Shown: positions 15,345 through 23,630 of the stretch, piece by piece
Numbering within the stretch: position 1 is the first letter of the stretch
How the letters are laid out: the number at the start of each line of letters is the position of its first letter
Source: Nocardia asiatica NBRC 100129
Lineage (GTDB): Bacteria > Actinomycetota > Actinomycetes > Mycobacteriales > Mycobacteriaceae
Assembly (NCBI RefSeq): GCF_000308415.1
Contig: NZ_BAFS01000025.1
Coordinates: 1 to 33,204, forward strand
Length of the DNA: 33,204 bases
Direction of reading: 5' to 3'
Position numbers and translations under genes: made by a program
Notes under the pieces: generated by a model
Database searches by the model: none
Told to the model about the DNA's origin: nothing
The model's input: the letters and a program-made list of their open reading frames with translations, nothing else

Positions 15345-16489
15345 GTGAGAGCAACGGAGCAGGTCACCGCTCGCGACGGCGTGCGATGCGTTCGGCCGGG
15401 CCGCCCCCGGTCGAGGACTACGCGACCTCCGCCGACGCGCGGAACGCGACCGACACAACCGCGAAGGTCGCTGCCGTCGACGAATCGGAGGCCGCGGCTG
15501 GCACCGGCGGGAAGGCCGCGTCTGCCGGTGATGCGAAGGCTGCGGCTGCCACCGGTGCGGCCGCGTCTTCCGGTGACGGGAAGGTTGCGGCTGCCACTGG
15601 CGCGAAGACCGCCAACTCTGCCGACGCGAGGAACGCGACCGACACAACCGCGAAGGCCGCAGTCGCCGGTGATGCGAAGGCTGGGGCTGCCAGTGACGCG
15701 AAGGTTGCGGCTGCCACCGGCACGAAGTCTCCGTCCGCTGATGATGCGGAGATCGCGGCCGGTACCGGCGCGAAGTCTTCGACCGCCGACGATGCGACGA
15801 TCGCCGCTGCCCGTGCGACCGCAACCGCCGTCACGGACGACAAGCCGAGTTCTGCCGACGCCGAGTCGAAGACCCCGGGCGCACCGGCTACGGACGACGC
15901 GACCGCCGACGCGGGCAAGGCGACGGTCGCCATGACGAAAGCCGGTGCCGAGTCCGCCTCCGACGCGCCGCCTACCGAGCAGAAACCCGCCCCTGGCAAG
16001 GGGCGTGGCGTCCCGCGCATCCTCGCGACGGCAGCCGCCGCGCTGCTGGTCGTCGCGCTCGTGTGCGGCGCGGCGCTCTCGGTGCTCGCGATGCGCTCGA
16101 CGCACGAACGCGACGAGCGCCGCGCGGAATACGTGGAGACCGCCCGGCAGGCGATCGTCAACTTGACCACGATCCGCGCCGATTCGGCCAAGCAGGACAT
16201 CGACCGGATCCTGTCGCTGGCCTCCGGTGAGTTCAAGACCGAGTTCGACGGCCGGGTCGATCCGTTCACCAGCATCGTGCAGCAGGCCAAGGTGGTCTCC
16301 ACCGGCGAGATCGTGGAGGCCGCGCTGGAGAGCGACGACGAATCCTCCGGCCGGGTCCTGATCGCCGCCAAGCAGTCGCTGACCAACGCGGGCCAGACCG
16401 AGCCGCAGACCAGGTATTACCGGTTCCGGGTCACCGTGTCGCGCGGGGATTCGGGGCTGACGGTCTCCGACGTGGAGTTCGTGGCATGA
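15341..16489 (+). CDS. Mce-associated membrane protein Mas4A with long low-complexity N-terminus
   Basis: A 382-aa protein. Residues about 35-220 are low complexity, built of Ala, Asp, Thr, Lys and Gly (for example DAKAAAATGAAASSGDGK), and would lie in the cytoplasm; a single membrane helix follows (ILATAAAALLVVALVCGAALSVLAM, about 227-251), and then a 130-aa periplasmic NTF2-like domain typical of Mas proteins (RQAIVNLTTIRADSAKQDID). M. tuberculosis Rv3493c is 242 aa, so the N-terminal region is expanded by roughly 140 residues. Mas proteins stabilise Mce complexes. The reading frame is intact; the repeat content points to growth by DNA duplication. It ends overlapping the first of three mini-ORFs. 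Confidence 0.9.
   Translation: MSESNGAGHRSRRRAMRSAGPPPVEDYATSADARNATDTTAKVAAVDESEAAAGTGGKAASAGDAKAAAATGAAASSGDGKVAAATGAKTANSADARNATDTTAKAAVAGDAKAGAASDAKVAAATGTKSPSADDAEIAAGTGAKSSTADDATIAAARATATAVTDDKPSSADAESKTPGAPATDDATADAGKATVAMTKAGAESASDAPPTEQKPAPGKGRGVPRILATAAAALLVVALVCGAALSVLAMRSTHERDERRAEYVETARQAIVNLTTIRADSAKQDIDRILSLASGEFKTEFDGRVDPFTSIVQQAKVVSTGEIVEAALESDDESSGRVLIAAKQSLTNAGQTEPQTRYYRFRVTVSRGDSGLTVSDVEFVA
15431..15656 (+). repeat. Degenerate in-frame repeats encoding the Ala/Thr/Asp/Lys-rich region of Mas4A
   Basis: The 37-bp block at 15431-15467 recurs at 15620-15656 with one mismatch (both encode ADARNATDTTAK). Shorter copies of a unit reading DAKVAAATG(A/T)K are spread between 15520 and 15790. 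All are in frame, so slippage or unequal exchange has changed length without breaking the gene. Confidence 0.85.
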
Positions 16490-16563
16490 ACGGTCAGGCC
16501 TGGAGGCGGCAGCGGAGCGTGACCACGGAAGGCCCCGTTCGTGCCGGAGAGGGCAGAGCATGA
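16486..16563 (+). CDS. Coupled mini-ORF 1 of 3 (25 aa)
   Basis: Frame begins MNGQAWRRQRSVTTEG and ends GRA. Start overlaps the mas4A stop (ATGA) and stop overlaps mini-ORF 2 (ATGA). GGAG lies 8 nt before the ATG. Hydrophilic and basic; no family. Coding status is inferred from start, stop and ribosome-site spacing only. Confidence 0.4.
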   Translation: MNGQAWRRQRSVTTEGPVRAGEGRA

Positions 16564-16637
16564 ACGGTCAGGCCTGGAGGCGGCAGCGGAGCGTGACCAC
16601 GGAAGGCCCCGTTCGTGCCGGAGGGGGCAGAGCATGA
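16560..16637 (+). CDS. Coupled mini-ORF 2 of 3 (25 aa)
   Basis: Same peptide as copy 1 except one residue near the end (Glu to Gly, GAGAGGG to GAGGGGG). The GGAGAGGG tract of copy 1 lies 6 nt before this ATG. Overlaps both neighbours as ATGA. Confidence 0.4.
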   Translation: MNGQAWRRQRSVTTEGPVRAGGGRA

Positions 16638-16711
16638 ACGGTCAGGCCTGGAGGCGGCAGCGGAGCGTGACCACGGAAGGCCCCGTTCGTGCCGGAGAGG
16701 AGACAGCGTGA
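16634..16711 (+). CDS. Coupled mini-ORF 3 of 3 (25 aa)
   Basis: Same frame with end AGEETA. Its stop overlaps the GTG of mas4B (GTGA). The altered 3' end provides GAGAGGAG 5 nt before that GTG, a better ribosome site than in copies 1 and 2. Confidence 0.4.
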   Translation: MNGQAWRRQRSVTTEGPVRAGEETA

Positions 16712-17196
16712 ACGGAATTCGAGGCAAGATCCTGCTCGCGCTGCTCGGGGTCGTGGTCGCCGCGGCAGCGGTGATCGGCGGTGTCAACGGTTACCGCTAC
16801 TGGGACGCGCGGCAGGCCGAGCAGTCGCGCAAGGACGCGGTCGCGACCGCGGGGCGCACCGTCGAAGCAATGTTCACCTACACCCCGCAGACCGTGGACA
16901 CCGAGCTGCCCAAGTCCGCCGACAACCTCACCGGCGACTTCCGCGCGGACTACCTGACGCTGATCGAGAAGCAGATCGCGCCGGGCGCCAAAGAGAAACA
17001 GCTCACCGTCACCGCTACCACCCAGGCGGGCGGCGTCATCTCCGCCGATCGTTCGCGCGCGCAGGTGCTGCTGTTCCTCAACCAGGTGATGACGAGCAAG
17101 GACACCCCGCAGGGCACCACCACCGGCAGCCGCGTGCGCGTCGCCTTGACCAAGTCGGACTCGCGCTGGCTGGTGGAGTCGGTCACGCCGGTCTGA
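16708..17196 (+). CDS. Mce-associated membrane protein Mas4B
   Basis: A 162-aa protein: short cytoplasmic start (MNGIRGK), one membrane helix (ILLALLGVVVAAAAVIGGVNGY, residues about 8-29), then a periplasmic NTF2-like domain (RKDAVATAGRTVEAMFTYTPQTVDT, then beta strands ending WLVESVTPV). The length and layout match Rv3492c of M. tuberculosis, the last gene of the mce4 operon. Starts at GTG 16708 behind the mini-ORF array; a longer in-frame reading through repeat 2/3 is not supported. It ends the operon and is convergent with the sensor kinase, with 17 bp between stops and no visible terminator hairpin. Confidence 0.92.
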   Translation: MNGIRGKILLALLGVVVAAAAVIGGVNGYRYWDARQAEQSRKDAVATAGRTVEAMFTYTPQTVDTELPKSADNLTGDFRADYLTLIEKQIAPGAKEKQLTVTATTQAGGVISADRSRAQVLLFLNQVMTSKDTPQGTTTGSRVRVALTKSDSRWLVESVTPV

Positions 17197-17213
17197 GCGG
17201 ACTGGCGGAGACG

Positions 17214-18677
17214 CTAGGACTTCGTGGACGGGCTGCGCGGCAGCCGCACCGTGAACGTCGTCCCGGCCTCGGTCGAGCTGCGCACGCCGACCTCGCCGCC
17301 GTGCGCGGTGACCAGTGCCTGCACGATGGACAAACCGAGTCCGGTGCCGCCGCTGGTTCGCGCGCGGGAAGTGTCGGCGCGATAGAACCGCTCGAAGACG
17401 CGTTCGGCGTCTTCCGGCGGCAGTCCCGGTCCGGTGTCGGCCACTTCCAGCAGGACGTGTTCGGGGCCGGGGGTCAGTCGCACCGTCACTTTCGCGTCGG
17501 GCGCGGTGTGCGTGACGGCGTTGTTCAGCAGATTGCCCAGGACTTGGCGCAGCCGTGCCTCGTCGCCGCTCACCTCGAGCGTGCCCTCGCCCGGCTCGAT
17601 GTTCAGCTCGACGGTGCGGACGGGGCCGTCGGCGTGCCCGGCGGCGATCACGGCCCGCGCGTTGTGCACCGCGTCGCTGGCGACGGCGAGGAGGTCCACC
17701 GGGCCCAGCTCCAGCGGGCGCTGGGCGTCCAGCCGCGCGAGCATCAGCAGGTCTTCCACCAGCACGCCCATCCGCTGGGCTTCGTGCTCGATGCGGTCCA
17801 TGAACGTGGCGGGATCGTCCGTGGCACCCTGGCGATACAGTTCGGCGAACCCGCGAATCGTCGTCAACGGGGTGCGCAGTTCGTGACTGGCGTCGGCGAT
17901 GAAACGACGCATGCGCTCCTCGGACCGGCGGGCCGCCTCCTCGGACGCGGCGGTCGTGGTGAACGCGCGCTGGATCTGCGCCAGCATCCCGTTCAGTGAC
18001 CTGGACAGCCGGTCCACCTCGGTGTTCGTGCCGCGTACCGGCACTCGGCGGTGCAGGTCGCCGCGGGCGATGGCCGCGGCGGTGCTCTCCACCCGGCGCA
18101 GCGGCCGCAGGCTGCGCCGCACCACGAAGTACGCGATCACCGCCAGCACAGCCAGCACGATCGCTCCGACGACCAACTCCAGCATCACCAGCCGCTGCAC
18201 GGTGTCGGTGTTCTGGGTGAGCGGCAGCGCCACCGTGGTGGTGCCGTCCGGCGTGCGCACGGTCAGCGCGCGCCACTGGACCGGTCCTCCGCCCACGGAG
18301 CCGACAGTGTACGGACCGGATCGCGGTGTGGACGGAATATCGGGTTCGGCGTCGGCTCCGAATGCGCGGAGGAAGAACGTGCGCCCCTCGGTGCGAACCG
18401 AGCGCACGTAGAACTGGCTCGGGGCGTGGCGCGGGTCGGGCGGCAGCAACGGCGGCGGCGGTCCGCGCCGCGACCATTCCATCGCGCCCTGGCGCAACTG
18501 CTGGTCGGTGCGATCGGTCAATTGCTGTTCCAGGGCCGAGGTGACCACCATGCCGGAGACGAGCAGGCCGAGCCCGGCGGTGAGCACCAGCAGGGCCATC
18601 AGCGTCACCCGCAGCGGGACCGCGGACAGCAGGCCGGAGACCTTCGCGCGGGCCGTGACGAGCCGGCTCGGGCTCAT
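17214..18677 (-). CDS. Two-component sensor histidine kinase (PhoR/TcrY/TrcS-like)
   Basis: A 487-aa membrane kinase. Two membrane helices (about 23-47 and 163-187) flank a 115-aa extracytoplasmic sensor with a Pro-rich RRGPPPPLLPPDPRH stretch. Then HAMP (188-240), the H box FIADASHELRTPLTTIRGF with His265 as phosphorylation site, N box NLLNNAVTHT, G1 DTGPGLPP, F box ERFYR and G2 GGTGLGLSI. Start ATG at 18677 overlaps the response-regulator stop (ATGA), confirming a cognate pair; in-frame sequence upstream belongs to the regulator's opposite frame. The sensed signal is unknown. Length (485 aa) is close to M. tuberculosis PhoR, but other kinases share this architecture, so no symbol is given. 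Confidence 0.93.
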   Translation of the reverse strand: MSPSRLVTARAKVSGLLSAVPLRVTLMALLVLTAGLGLLVSGMVVTSALEQQLTDRTDQQLRQGAMEWSRRGPPPPLLPPDPRHAPSQFYVRSVRTEGRTFFLRAFGADAEPDIPSTPRSGPYTVGSVGGGPVQWRALTVRTPDGTTTVALPLTQNTDTVQRLVMLELVVGAIVLAVLAVIAYFVVRRSLRPLRRVESTAAAIARGDLHRRVPVRGTNTEVDRLSRSLNGMLAQIQRAFTTTAASEEAARRSEERMRRFIADASHELRTPLTTIRGFAELYRQGATDDPATFMDRIEHEAQRMGVLVEDLLMLARLDAQRPLELGPVDLLAVASDAVHNARAVIAAGHADGPVRTVELNIEPGEGTLEVSGDEARLRQVLGNLLNNAVTHTAPDAKVTVRLTPGPEHVLLEVADTGPGLPPEDAERVFERFYRADTSRARTSGGTGLGLSIVQALVTAHGGEVGVRSSTEAGTTFTVRLPRSPSTKS

Positions 18678-19423
18678 GAACCGCTCTTGCGGTGCGGCGC
18701 GCGCATCACGTAGCCGACGCCGCGCAGCGTGTGGATCAGCCGGGTGTCCCCGGTGTCCACCTTCTTGCGCAGGTAGGAGACGTAGGTCTCCACCACGCCC
18801 ACCTCGCCGCCGAAGTCGTAGCGCCACACGTGGTCGAGGATGCGCGGCTTGCTCAGCACGGTGCCCGCGTTGACCATGAAGTAGCGCAGCAGCGTGAACT
18901 CGGTAGGCGACAGCGCGACCGGCTCGCCCGCCTTCCACACCTCGTGGGTGTCGTCGTCGAGCTCGATGTCCTCGAAGCGCAGACGCGAACTCTCCCGCTG
19001 CACCGGCGCGTGACCCGCACGCCGCAGGATGACCCGTAGCCGGGCCACCACTTCTTCCAAGCTGAACGGCTTCGTGACATAGTCGTCGGCCCCGAGGGTG
19101 AGGCCGGTGATCTTGTCCTGCACGTCGTCGCGCGCGGTCAGGAACAGCACCGGCGCGTCGACCCCGTCGGCGCGCAACCGGCGCAGCAGGCCGAAGCCGT
19201 CCATGCCGGGCATCATCACGTCCACGATGAGGGCCTGGGGACGGAAGCTGCGCGCCTTGTCCAGCGCCTGGGCGCCGTCGGCCGCGCTGTCCACCTCGAA
19301 GCCCTGGTAGCGCAGGCTCACCGCGAGCAGTTCGACGATCATCGGCTCGTCGTCCACCACCAGGACCTTGGCTTCGGGCGTCTGCTGCAGGGACCCACCA
19401 CTCATGGCTTCATGGTCCGGCAT
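18674..19423 (-). CDS. PhoP-like OmpR-family response regulator
   Basis: A 249-aa regulator. Receiver domain about 17-133: acidic pair VVDDEP, phospho-acceptor Asp68 (LIVDVMMPGMDGFG), switch residue Thr in FLTARDD, and Lys118 in YVTKPF. DNA-binding winged helix in the second half with LSPTEFTLLRYFMVNAGTVLSKPRILDHVW and the wing end TLRGVGYVMRAP. The match to M. tuberculosis PhoP is close by eye in both domains, but TcrX/TrcR-type paralogues are similar. Start at 19423 or the second ATG at 19405 (MSGGSL) are both possible; neither has an ideal ribosome site. It follows otsA by 52 bp on the same strand, so it may be co-transcribed with trehalose synthesis. Confidence 0.93.
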   Translation of the reverse strand: MPDHEAMSGGSLQQTPEAKVLVVDDEPMIVELLAVSLRYQGFEVDSAADGAQALDKARSFRPQALIVDVMMPGMDGFGLLRRLRADGVDAPVLFLTARDDVQDKITGLTLGADDYVTKPFSLEEVVARLRVILRRAGHAPVQRESSRLRFEDIELDDDTHEVWKAGEPVALSPTEFTLLRYFMVNAGTVLSKPRILDHVWRYDFGGEVGVVETYVSYLRKKVDTGDTRLIHTLRGVGYVMRAPHRKSGS

Positions 19424-19475
19424 CCGCCTGCGAAGTTCCTGGACCGAAGCTGGGTGGTTCCTGTGAACGGGCGAT

Positions 19476-21035
<1,560 letters not shown>

Positions 21036-21110
21036 TCACGCATCCTTTGCGCGTCGCTGTATCCCGCTGGAGTTGTGTAGTCGACGTCGCCGTTGGCGTC
21101 GAGAACGAGG

Positions 21111-21281
21111 TTATTCGCCTCGAGCGTTCGGTCCAATACCCAGCATGGACAACAACATCCGGCATTCATCGGCGTCCTCGGCGTAAGCCGCGACCACCCG
21201 TTGCGCCTGACGCGCGGTTTCGTCGGCGAGCGGTTCCAGATCGTCGTCCGCAATGTCGTTCGCGCTGCCCTTCGCGGCCAT
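21111..21281 (-). CDS. Small acidic helical protein upstream of otsA, 56 aa
   Basis: Reads MAAKGSANDIADDDLEPLAD then ETARQAQRVVAAYAEDADEC and RMLLSMLGIGPNARGE. It has an excellent ribosome site (GGGAGGA, 7 nt spacing) before the ATG at 21281, and codon use typical of a real gene. Predicted mostly helical, cytoplasmic, with one Cys. I do not recognise a named family. It lies 75 bp before otsA on the same strand and probably heads that transcript. An in-frame extension to 21389 is rejected because the ribosome site lies inside it. Confidence 0.75.
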   Translation of the reverse strand: MAAKGSANDIADDDLEPLADETARQAQRVVAAYAEDADECRMLLSMLGIGPNARGE

Positions 21282-21469
21282 CGTCAAGTCCTCCCGGCTT
21301 TGTGCGCTCTTACCCTGCGAAAAGTCAATGGTATGCGACGCTGGAAGGTGCGCCCGCCGGGGCGTTGGCCGAAGCGTGGCACGCGCCACCAGGGCACCCC
21401 GGTCGGTGCGTCGGCCCCTGCGGTCCCTATACCGTGGGGGAGCAGCACCAACTCCACGAAAGGGTCGAC

Positions 21470-22288
21470 ATGCCGCTGGCCACGGTGAACGGGATTTCCC
21501 TCAACTACCAGGTGAAGGGTGACCGCGCCAAGGGCTCCGCGCCGCTCGTCGTCATGATCATGGGCACCGGCAGTCCCGGCCGGGTGTGGGACCTGCACCA
21601 GGTTCCCGCTCTGGTCGCGGCCGGTTACCGGGTGTGCACATTCGACAACCGCGGGATCGCCCCGTCCTTCGAGGCGGCCTCCGGCATGACCATCGACGAG
21701 CTGGTCGCCGACACCGCCGCCCTGATCGAGGTCCTGGACGAGGGCCCCGCGCTGGTGGTGGGCACCTCGATGGGGGCGCGCGTGGCGCAGGAGCTGGCGC
21801 TGGCCCGCCCCGAGCTGGTGCGCAAGGCGGTGTTCATGGCCGGGCACGGGCGGCTCGACCAGTTCCAGAAGACCCTGTCGCTCGGCGAGCACGAACTCGA
21901 CGCCGCCGGGGTGAAGCTGCCGCCGAAATACGAGGCGGCGATCACCGCGGTCATGAACCTCTCGCCCGCGACCATGGCCGAGCCGAACGCCGCGCGCGAC
22001 TGGCTCGACCTGTTCGAGTTCACCGGCGGGCCGGTCCCGCCCGGCATCCGGGCGCAGCGGCGGATGGACCACGATTTCGATCGGGTCCAGGCCTACCGGG
22101 CGATCCGGGTGCCCTGCCTGTCGATCGGTTTCGCCGACGACCGGATGATTCCGCCGTACCTGTCCAGGGAGATCGCCGAGGTGATCCCGGGCGCGCGGTA
22201 TCAGGAGGTACCGGACGCCGGGCATTTCGGATATTTGGAACGGCCGGAGGCGGTCAACAAAATTCTCCTCGACTTCTTCGCGGCGTGA
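21470..22288 (+). CDS. Alpha/beta hydrolase, BpoC-like
   Basis: A 272-aa alpha/beta-hydrolase. Oxyanion region MIMGTGSPGRVW, nucleophile elbow VGTSMGARVAQE with Ser100, acid in GFADDRMIPPYL and His in DAGHFGYLERPEAVN complete a Ser-Asp-His triad. Segments such as HQVPALVAAGYRVCTFDNRG and VADTAALIEVLD closely recall M. tuberculosis BpoC (Rv0554), historically named a non-haem bromoperoxidase but more likely a hydrolase; the substrate is unknown. GAAAGGG lies before the ATG at 21470. It is divergent from the 56-aa gene, with 188 bp between them (only short promoter-like elements seen there). Confidence 0.9.
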   Translation: MPLATVNGISLNYQVKGDRAKGSAPLVVMIMGTGSPGRVWDLHQVPALVAAGYRVCTFDNRGIAPSFEAASGMTIDELVADTAALIEVLDEGPALVVGTSMGARVAQELALARPELVRKAVFMAGHGRLDQFQKTLSLGEHELDAAGVKLPPKYEAAITAVMNLSPATMAEPNAARDWLDLFEFTGGPVPPGIRAQRRMDHDFDRVQAYRAIRVPCLSIGFADDRMIPPYLSREIAEVIPGARYQEVPDAGHFGYLERPEAVNKILLDFFAA

Positions 22289-22345
22289 TTGCGCGTCGGC
22301 GAGGCGACAGCATAGGTAACCGCCCAGGCGTAACGTCTTGCTTGC

Positions 22346-22420
22346 TAGTGTCGAAACAACGCTCGGGTTCTCTCGGCGCCAGGGGTTGGCAGCAACCCGG
22401 CACCGTGTGAATCAGGAGCG
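22346..22420 (+). promoter_or_regulatory. Likely promoter and foldable leader of mbtH
   Basis: A TAGTGT -10 hexamer at 22346-22351 would start RNA near 22358. The leader can fold as nested stems: CGCTC (22360-22364) with GAGCG (22416-22420); GGCGCC (22375-22380) with GGCACC (22399-22404, one mismatch); GGGTT with AACCC (to 22398). CGGGTT at 22364-22369 competes for the same AACCCG, so two alternative folds exist. It matches no riboswitch consensus I know; SAM-I and SAM-IV cores are absent. Confidence 0.4.
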
Positions 22421-22456
22421 ATCCCGTACATAGCGCCAGTATCCAGTGAGGTGAAA

Positions 22457-22699
22457 TTGAGCACCAACCCCTTCGATGATGAAGACGGCCGCTTCTTCGT
22501 CCTGGTCAACGACGAGGAACAGCATTCCCTGTGGCCGGCCTTCGCAGAGGTTCCAGCCGGATGGCGAGTCGTGTTCGGTGAGGACAGCCGCGCCGCCTGT
22601 GTCGAGTACGTGGAGAAGAACTGGACCGACATGCGTCCGAAGAGCCTGCGCGACGCCATGGCCGCCGACGATGCGGCCCGTCAGGGCGCCCAGTCCTGA
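22457..22699 (+). CDS. mbtH: MbtH-like protein
   Basis: An 80-aa MbtH-like protein. The diagnostic residues are present: [41 protein letters not shown] and [17 protein letters not shown], including the three conserved Trp. MbtH proteins bind and activate adenylation domains of nonribosomal peptide synthetases, for example in siderophore assembly. The start is set at the TTG at 22457 because it gives the family start MSTNPFDDE and GAGG lies 5 nt upstream; GTG at 22451 would add MK. No NRPS gene is in the window, so it acts in trans or is a stand-alone copy. Confidence 0.93.
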   Translation: MSTNPFDDEDGRFFVLVNDEEQHSLWPAFAEVPAGWRVVFGEDSRAACVEYVEKNWTDMRPKSLRDAMAADDAARQGAQS

Positions 22700-22908
22700 T
22701 CGGTCCGCCGAGTGCCGCGCTCCCGGCGCGGCGGGTTCGTGGTTCCGTCGTGTCTCGCGTCCGAGCGACCGCCGCTGACGACTTCGTCGTGGGCGGGCCG
22801 GTCGTTCGGGCCTGAGCGGGCCGCGAACGAGCAACGCTCGATCTCGCTTCACTCGAAAGCGGTTGTCCGGCCGGTACGGTCGCGTTCGTCGCCGAACGCG
22901 AATTCCGT

Positions 22909-22939
22909 TTGTCACACAGACGCCGCGCCCGGTTATGAT
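22909..22939 (+). promoter_or_regulatory. Promoter of tRNA-Thr
   Basis: TTGTCA (22909-22914) and TATGAT (22934-22939), spacing 19, lie just upstream of the tRNA 5' end at 22955. The region 22700-22908 shows no gene. Confidence 0.55.
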
Positions 22940-22954
22940 GACAACCGCTTTCCC

Positions 22955-23026
22955 GCCTCCTTAGCTCAGTGGTAGAGCACTCGCCTTGTAAGCGAGCGGT
23001 CGTCAGTTCAATCCTGACAGGGGGCT
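22955..23026 (+). tRNA. tRNA-Thr(TGT)
   Basis: A complete cloverleaf of 72 nt: acceptor GCCTCCT pairs with AGGGGGC (one G-U), D arm GCTC-AGTGGTA-GAGC, anticodon arm CTCGC-CTTGTAA-GCGAG with anticodon TGT at 22987-22989, variable CGGTC, T arm GTCAG-TTCAATC-CTGAC, discriminator T. The 3' CCA is not encoded. It marks the left edge of an accessory region. Confidence 0.95.
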
Positions 23027-23047
23027 CTTTCCCAGCCGCTGCGCGTC

Positions 23048-23105
23048 TGAAGCTCAGTGGTAGAGGCCGTGCCGAGCACGGGTGAAGTCACCCGTGGCGC
23101 CTCGT
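23048..23105 (+). pseudogene. tRNA-like remnant with a strong hairpin
   Basis: AGCTCAGTGGTAGAG at 23051-23065 repeats exactly 15 nt of the D arm of the preceding tRNA-Thr. After it, a CCGTG/CACGG stem sits where an anticodon arm would be but lacks T33 and a 7-nt loop with a good stem, and instead of a T arm there is a perfect 20-nt hairpin CACGGGTGA-AG-TCACCCGTG (23077-23096). No acceptor pairing is found, so this is a decayed tRNA or tRNA-derived terminator. It also covers the end of the minus-strand small gene. Confidence 0.5.
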
Positions 23106-23281
23106 GGTCGTGGCCTCTTTTCCCGCGCCGCGCTCACGGAGGTAGCGCTCGGCCACCAGCTTCCGCGGCACGGCGGGGCGCAACTCGCGTGCAACTTCAT
23201 CAGCCCTCGCGCGTGCTCATCATCGACGGGCATGTTGCCGTCTTCGCAATAGTCCTCCACCCAGGAGCGCCGCTTCGTCAT
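23088..23281 (-). pseudogene. Small hydrophilic protein gene with an apparent -1 frameshift
   Basis: Begins MTKRRSWVEDYCEDGNMPVD then DEHARG in one frame. From about 23205 a different frame takes over smoothly as DEVARELRPAVPRKLVAERY, then LRERGAGKEATTT and a stop at 23088-23090; the first frame decays into Cys/Pro/Arg-rich noise. Joining them gives a sensible protein of about 64 aa. A one-base loss in GAGGGCTGATG explains it; programmed frameshifting lacks a slippery heptamer. Its ATG overlaps the stop of the membrane-protein gene upstream (ATGA), so the two were translationally coupled. Confidence 0.55.
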
Positions 23282-23442
23282 CGCTGCTCGTCCTCCAGCC
23301 GCGCAAAGATCTCACGCGCAGGAACCGACTCGTCCGGCTCGCCGCCGAGGTCGATCAACCAGGGCAGCACCCAAAAGACGAGTATCAGCAGTCCGGTGAC
23401 GGCGGCCATGACGATGAGGATGACCGTGAGGTCTGTGGGCAT
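23278..23442 (-). CDS. Small single-pass membrane protein, 54 aa
   Basis: Reads MPTDLTVILIVMAAVTGLLI then LVFWVLPWLIDLGGEPDESV and PAREIFARLEDEQR. A hydrophobic helix spans residues about 6-30, followed by an acidic cytoplasmic-type tail. The ribosome site GAAGAGG lies 8 nt before the ATG. It overlaps the next small gene as ATGA and is divergent from the XRE-domain gene at 23631. No family recognised. The pairing with an XRE protein suggests a regulated unit (inference). Confidence 0.65.
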   Translation of the reverse strand: MPTDLTVILIVMAAVTGLLILVFWVLPWLIDLGGEPDESVPAREIFARLEDEQR

Positions 23443-23483
23443 TCTGGTTACCTCTTCGCGTGTTGTGGTGTGGTTGGTCTGCG

Positions 23484-23522
23484 CCCGGCGTCGAGGAGGT
23501 CGGGTCTCGACCCGACGCCGGG
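23484..23522. promoter_or_regulatory. Nested palindromes between the small membrane-protein gene and the XRE gene
   Basis: An 18-bp inverted repeat GTCGGGTC-TC-GACCCGAC (23499-23516) lies inside a larger one with 10-bp arms CCCGGCGTCG (23484-23493) and CGACGCCGGG (23513-23522). They overlap, so only one can form as a hairpin. Position in a divergent promoter region and perfect symmetry make it a candidate operator for the XRE protein. Confidence 0.5.
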
Positions 23523-23630
23523 GCCACGTTCAGAGTCGGCTGTCAGGCCGTGTCCGCGCGATGACGTAACCGGTGTCAACGCGCCTCTATTCGGGGCGAC
23601 ATTTAGGCGTCAAAGGGCTACGGTGGCGAC

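Larger units (their letters stand above)
16486..16707 (+). repeat. Three perfect-length 74-bp tandem repeats between mas4A and mas4B
   Basis: Copies at 16486-16559, 16560-16633 and 16634-16707. Copy 2 differs from copy 1 by one base (GAGAGGG/GAGGGGG); copy 3 differs by three bases near its 3' end, where it reads GAGAGGAGACAGC. Each starts ATGAACGGTCAGGCC and ends in a purine-rich ribosome-site-like tract followed directly by the next start codon. The gene after the array also starts TGAACGG, so the boundary sequence TGAACGG occurs four times at 74-bp spacing. Confidence 0.97.

Noticed and set aside
15431..16707. CRISPR array
   Set aside because: The repeats in mas4A are degenerate coding repeats, and the 74-bp units are directly adjacent without spacers; no cas genes are present.
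22360..22420. SAM riboswitch in the mbtH leader
   Set aside because: It contains GGCA and AACCCGG strings but lacks the ordered conserved core of SAM-I or SAM-IV.
22412..22915. Minus-strand 167-codon frame over mbtH
   Set aside because: It is antisense to a clear MbtH gene and has Arg/Pro-rich shadow composition.
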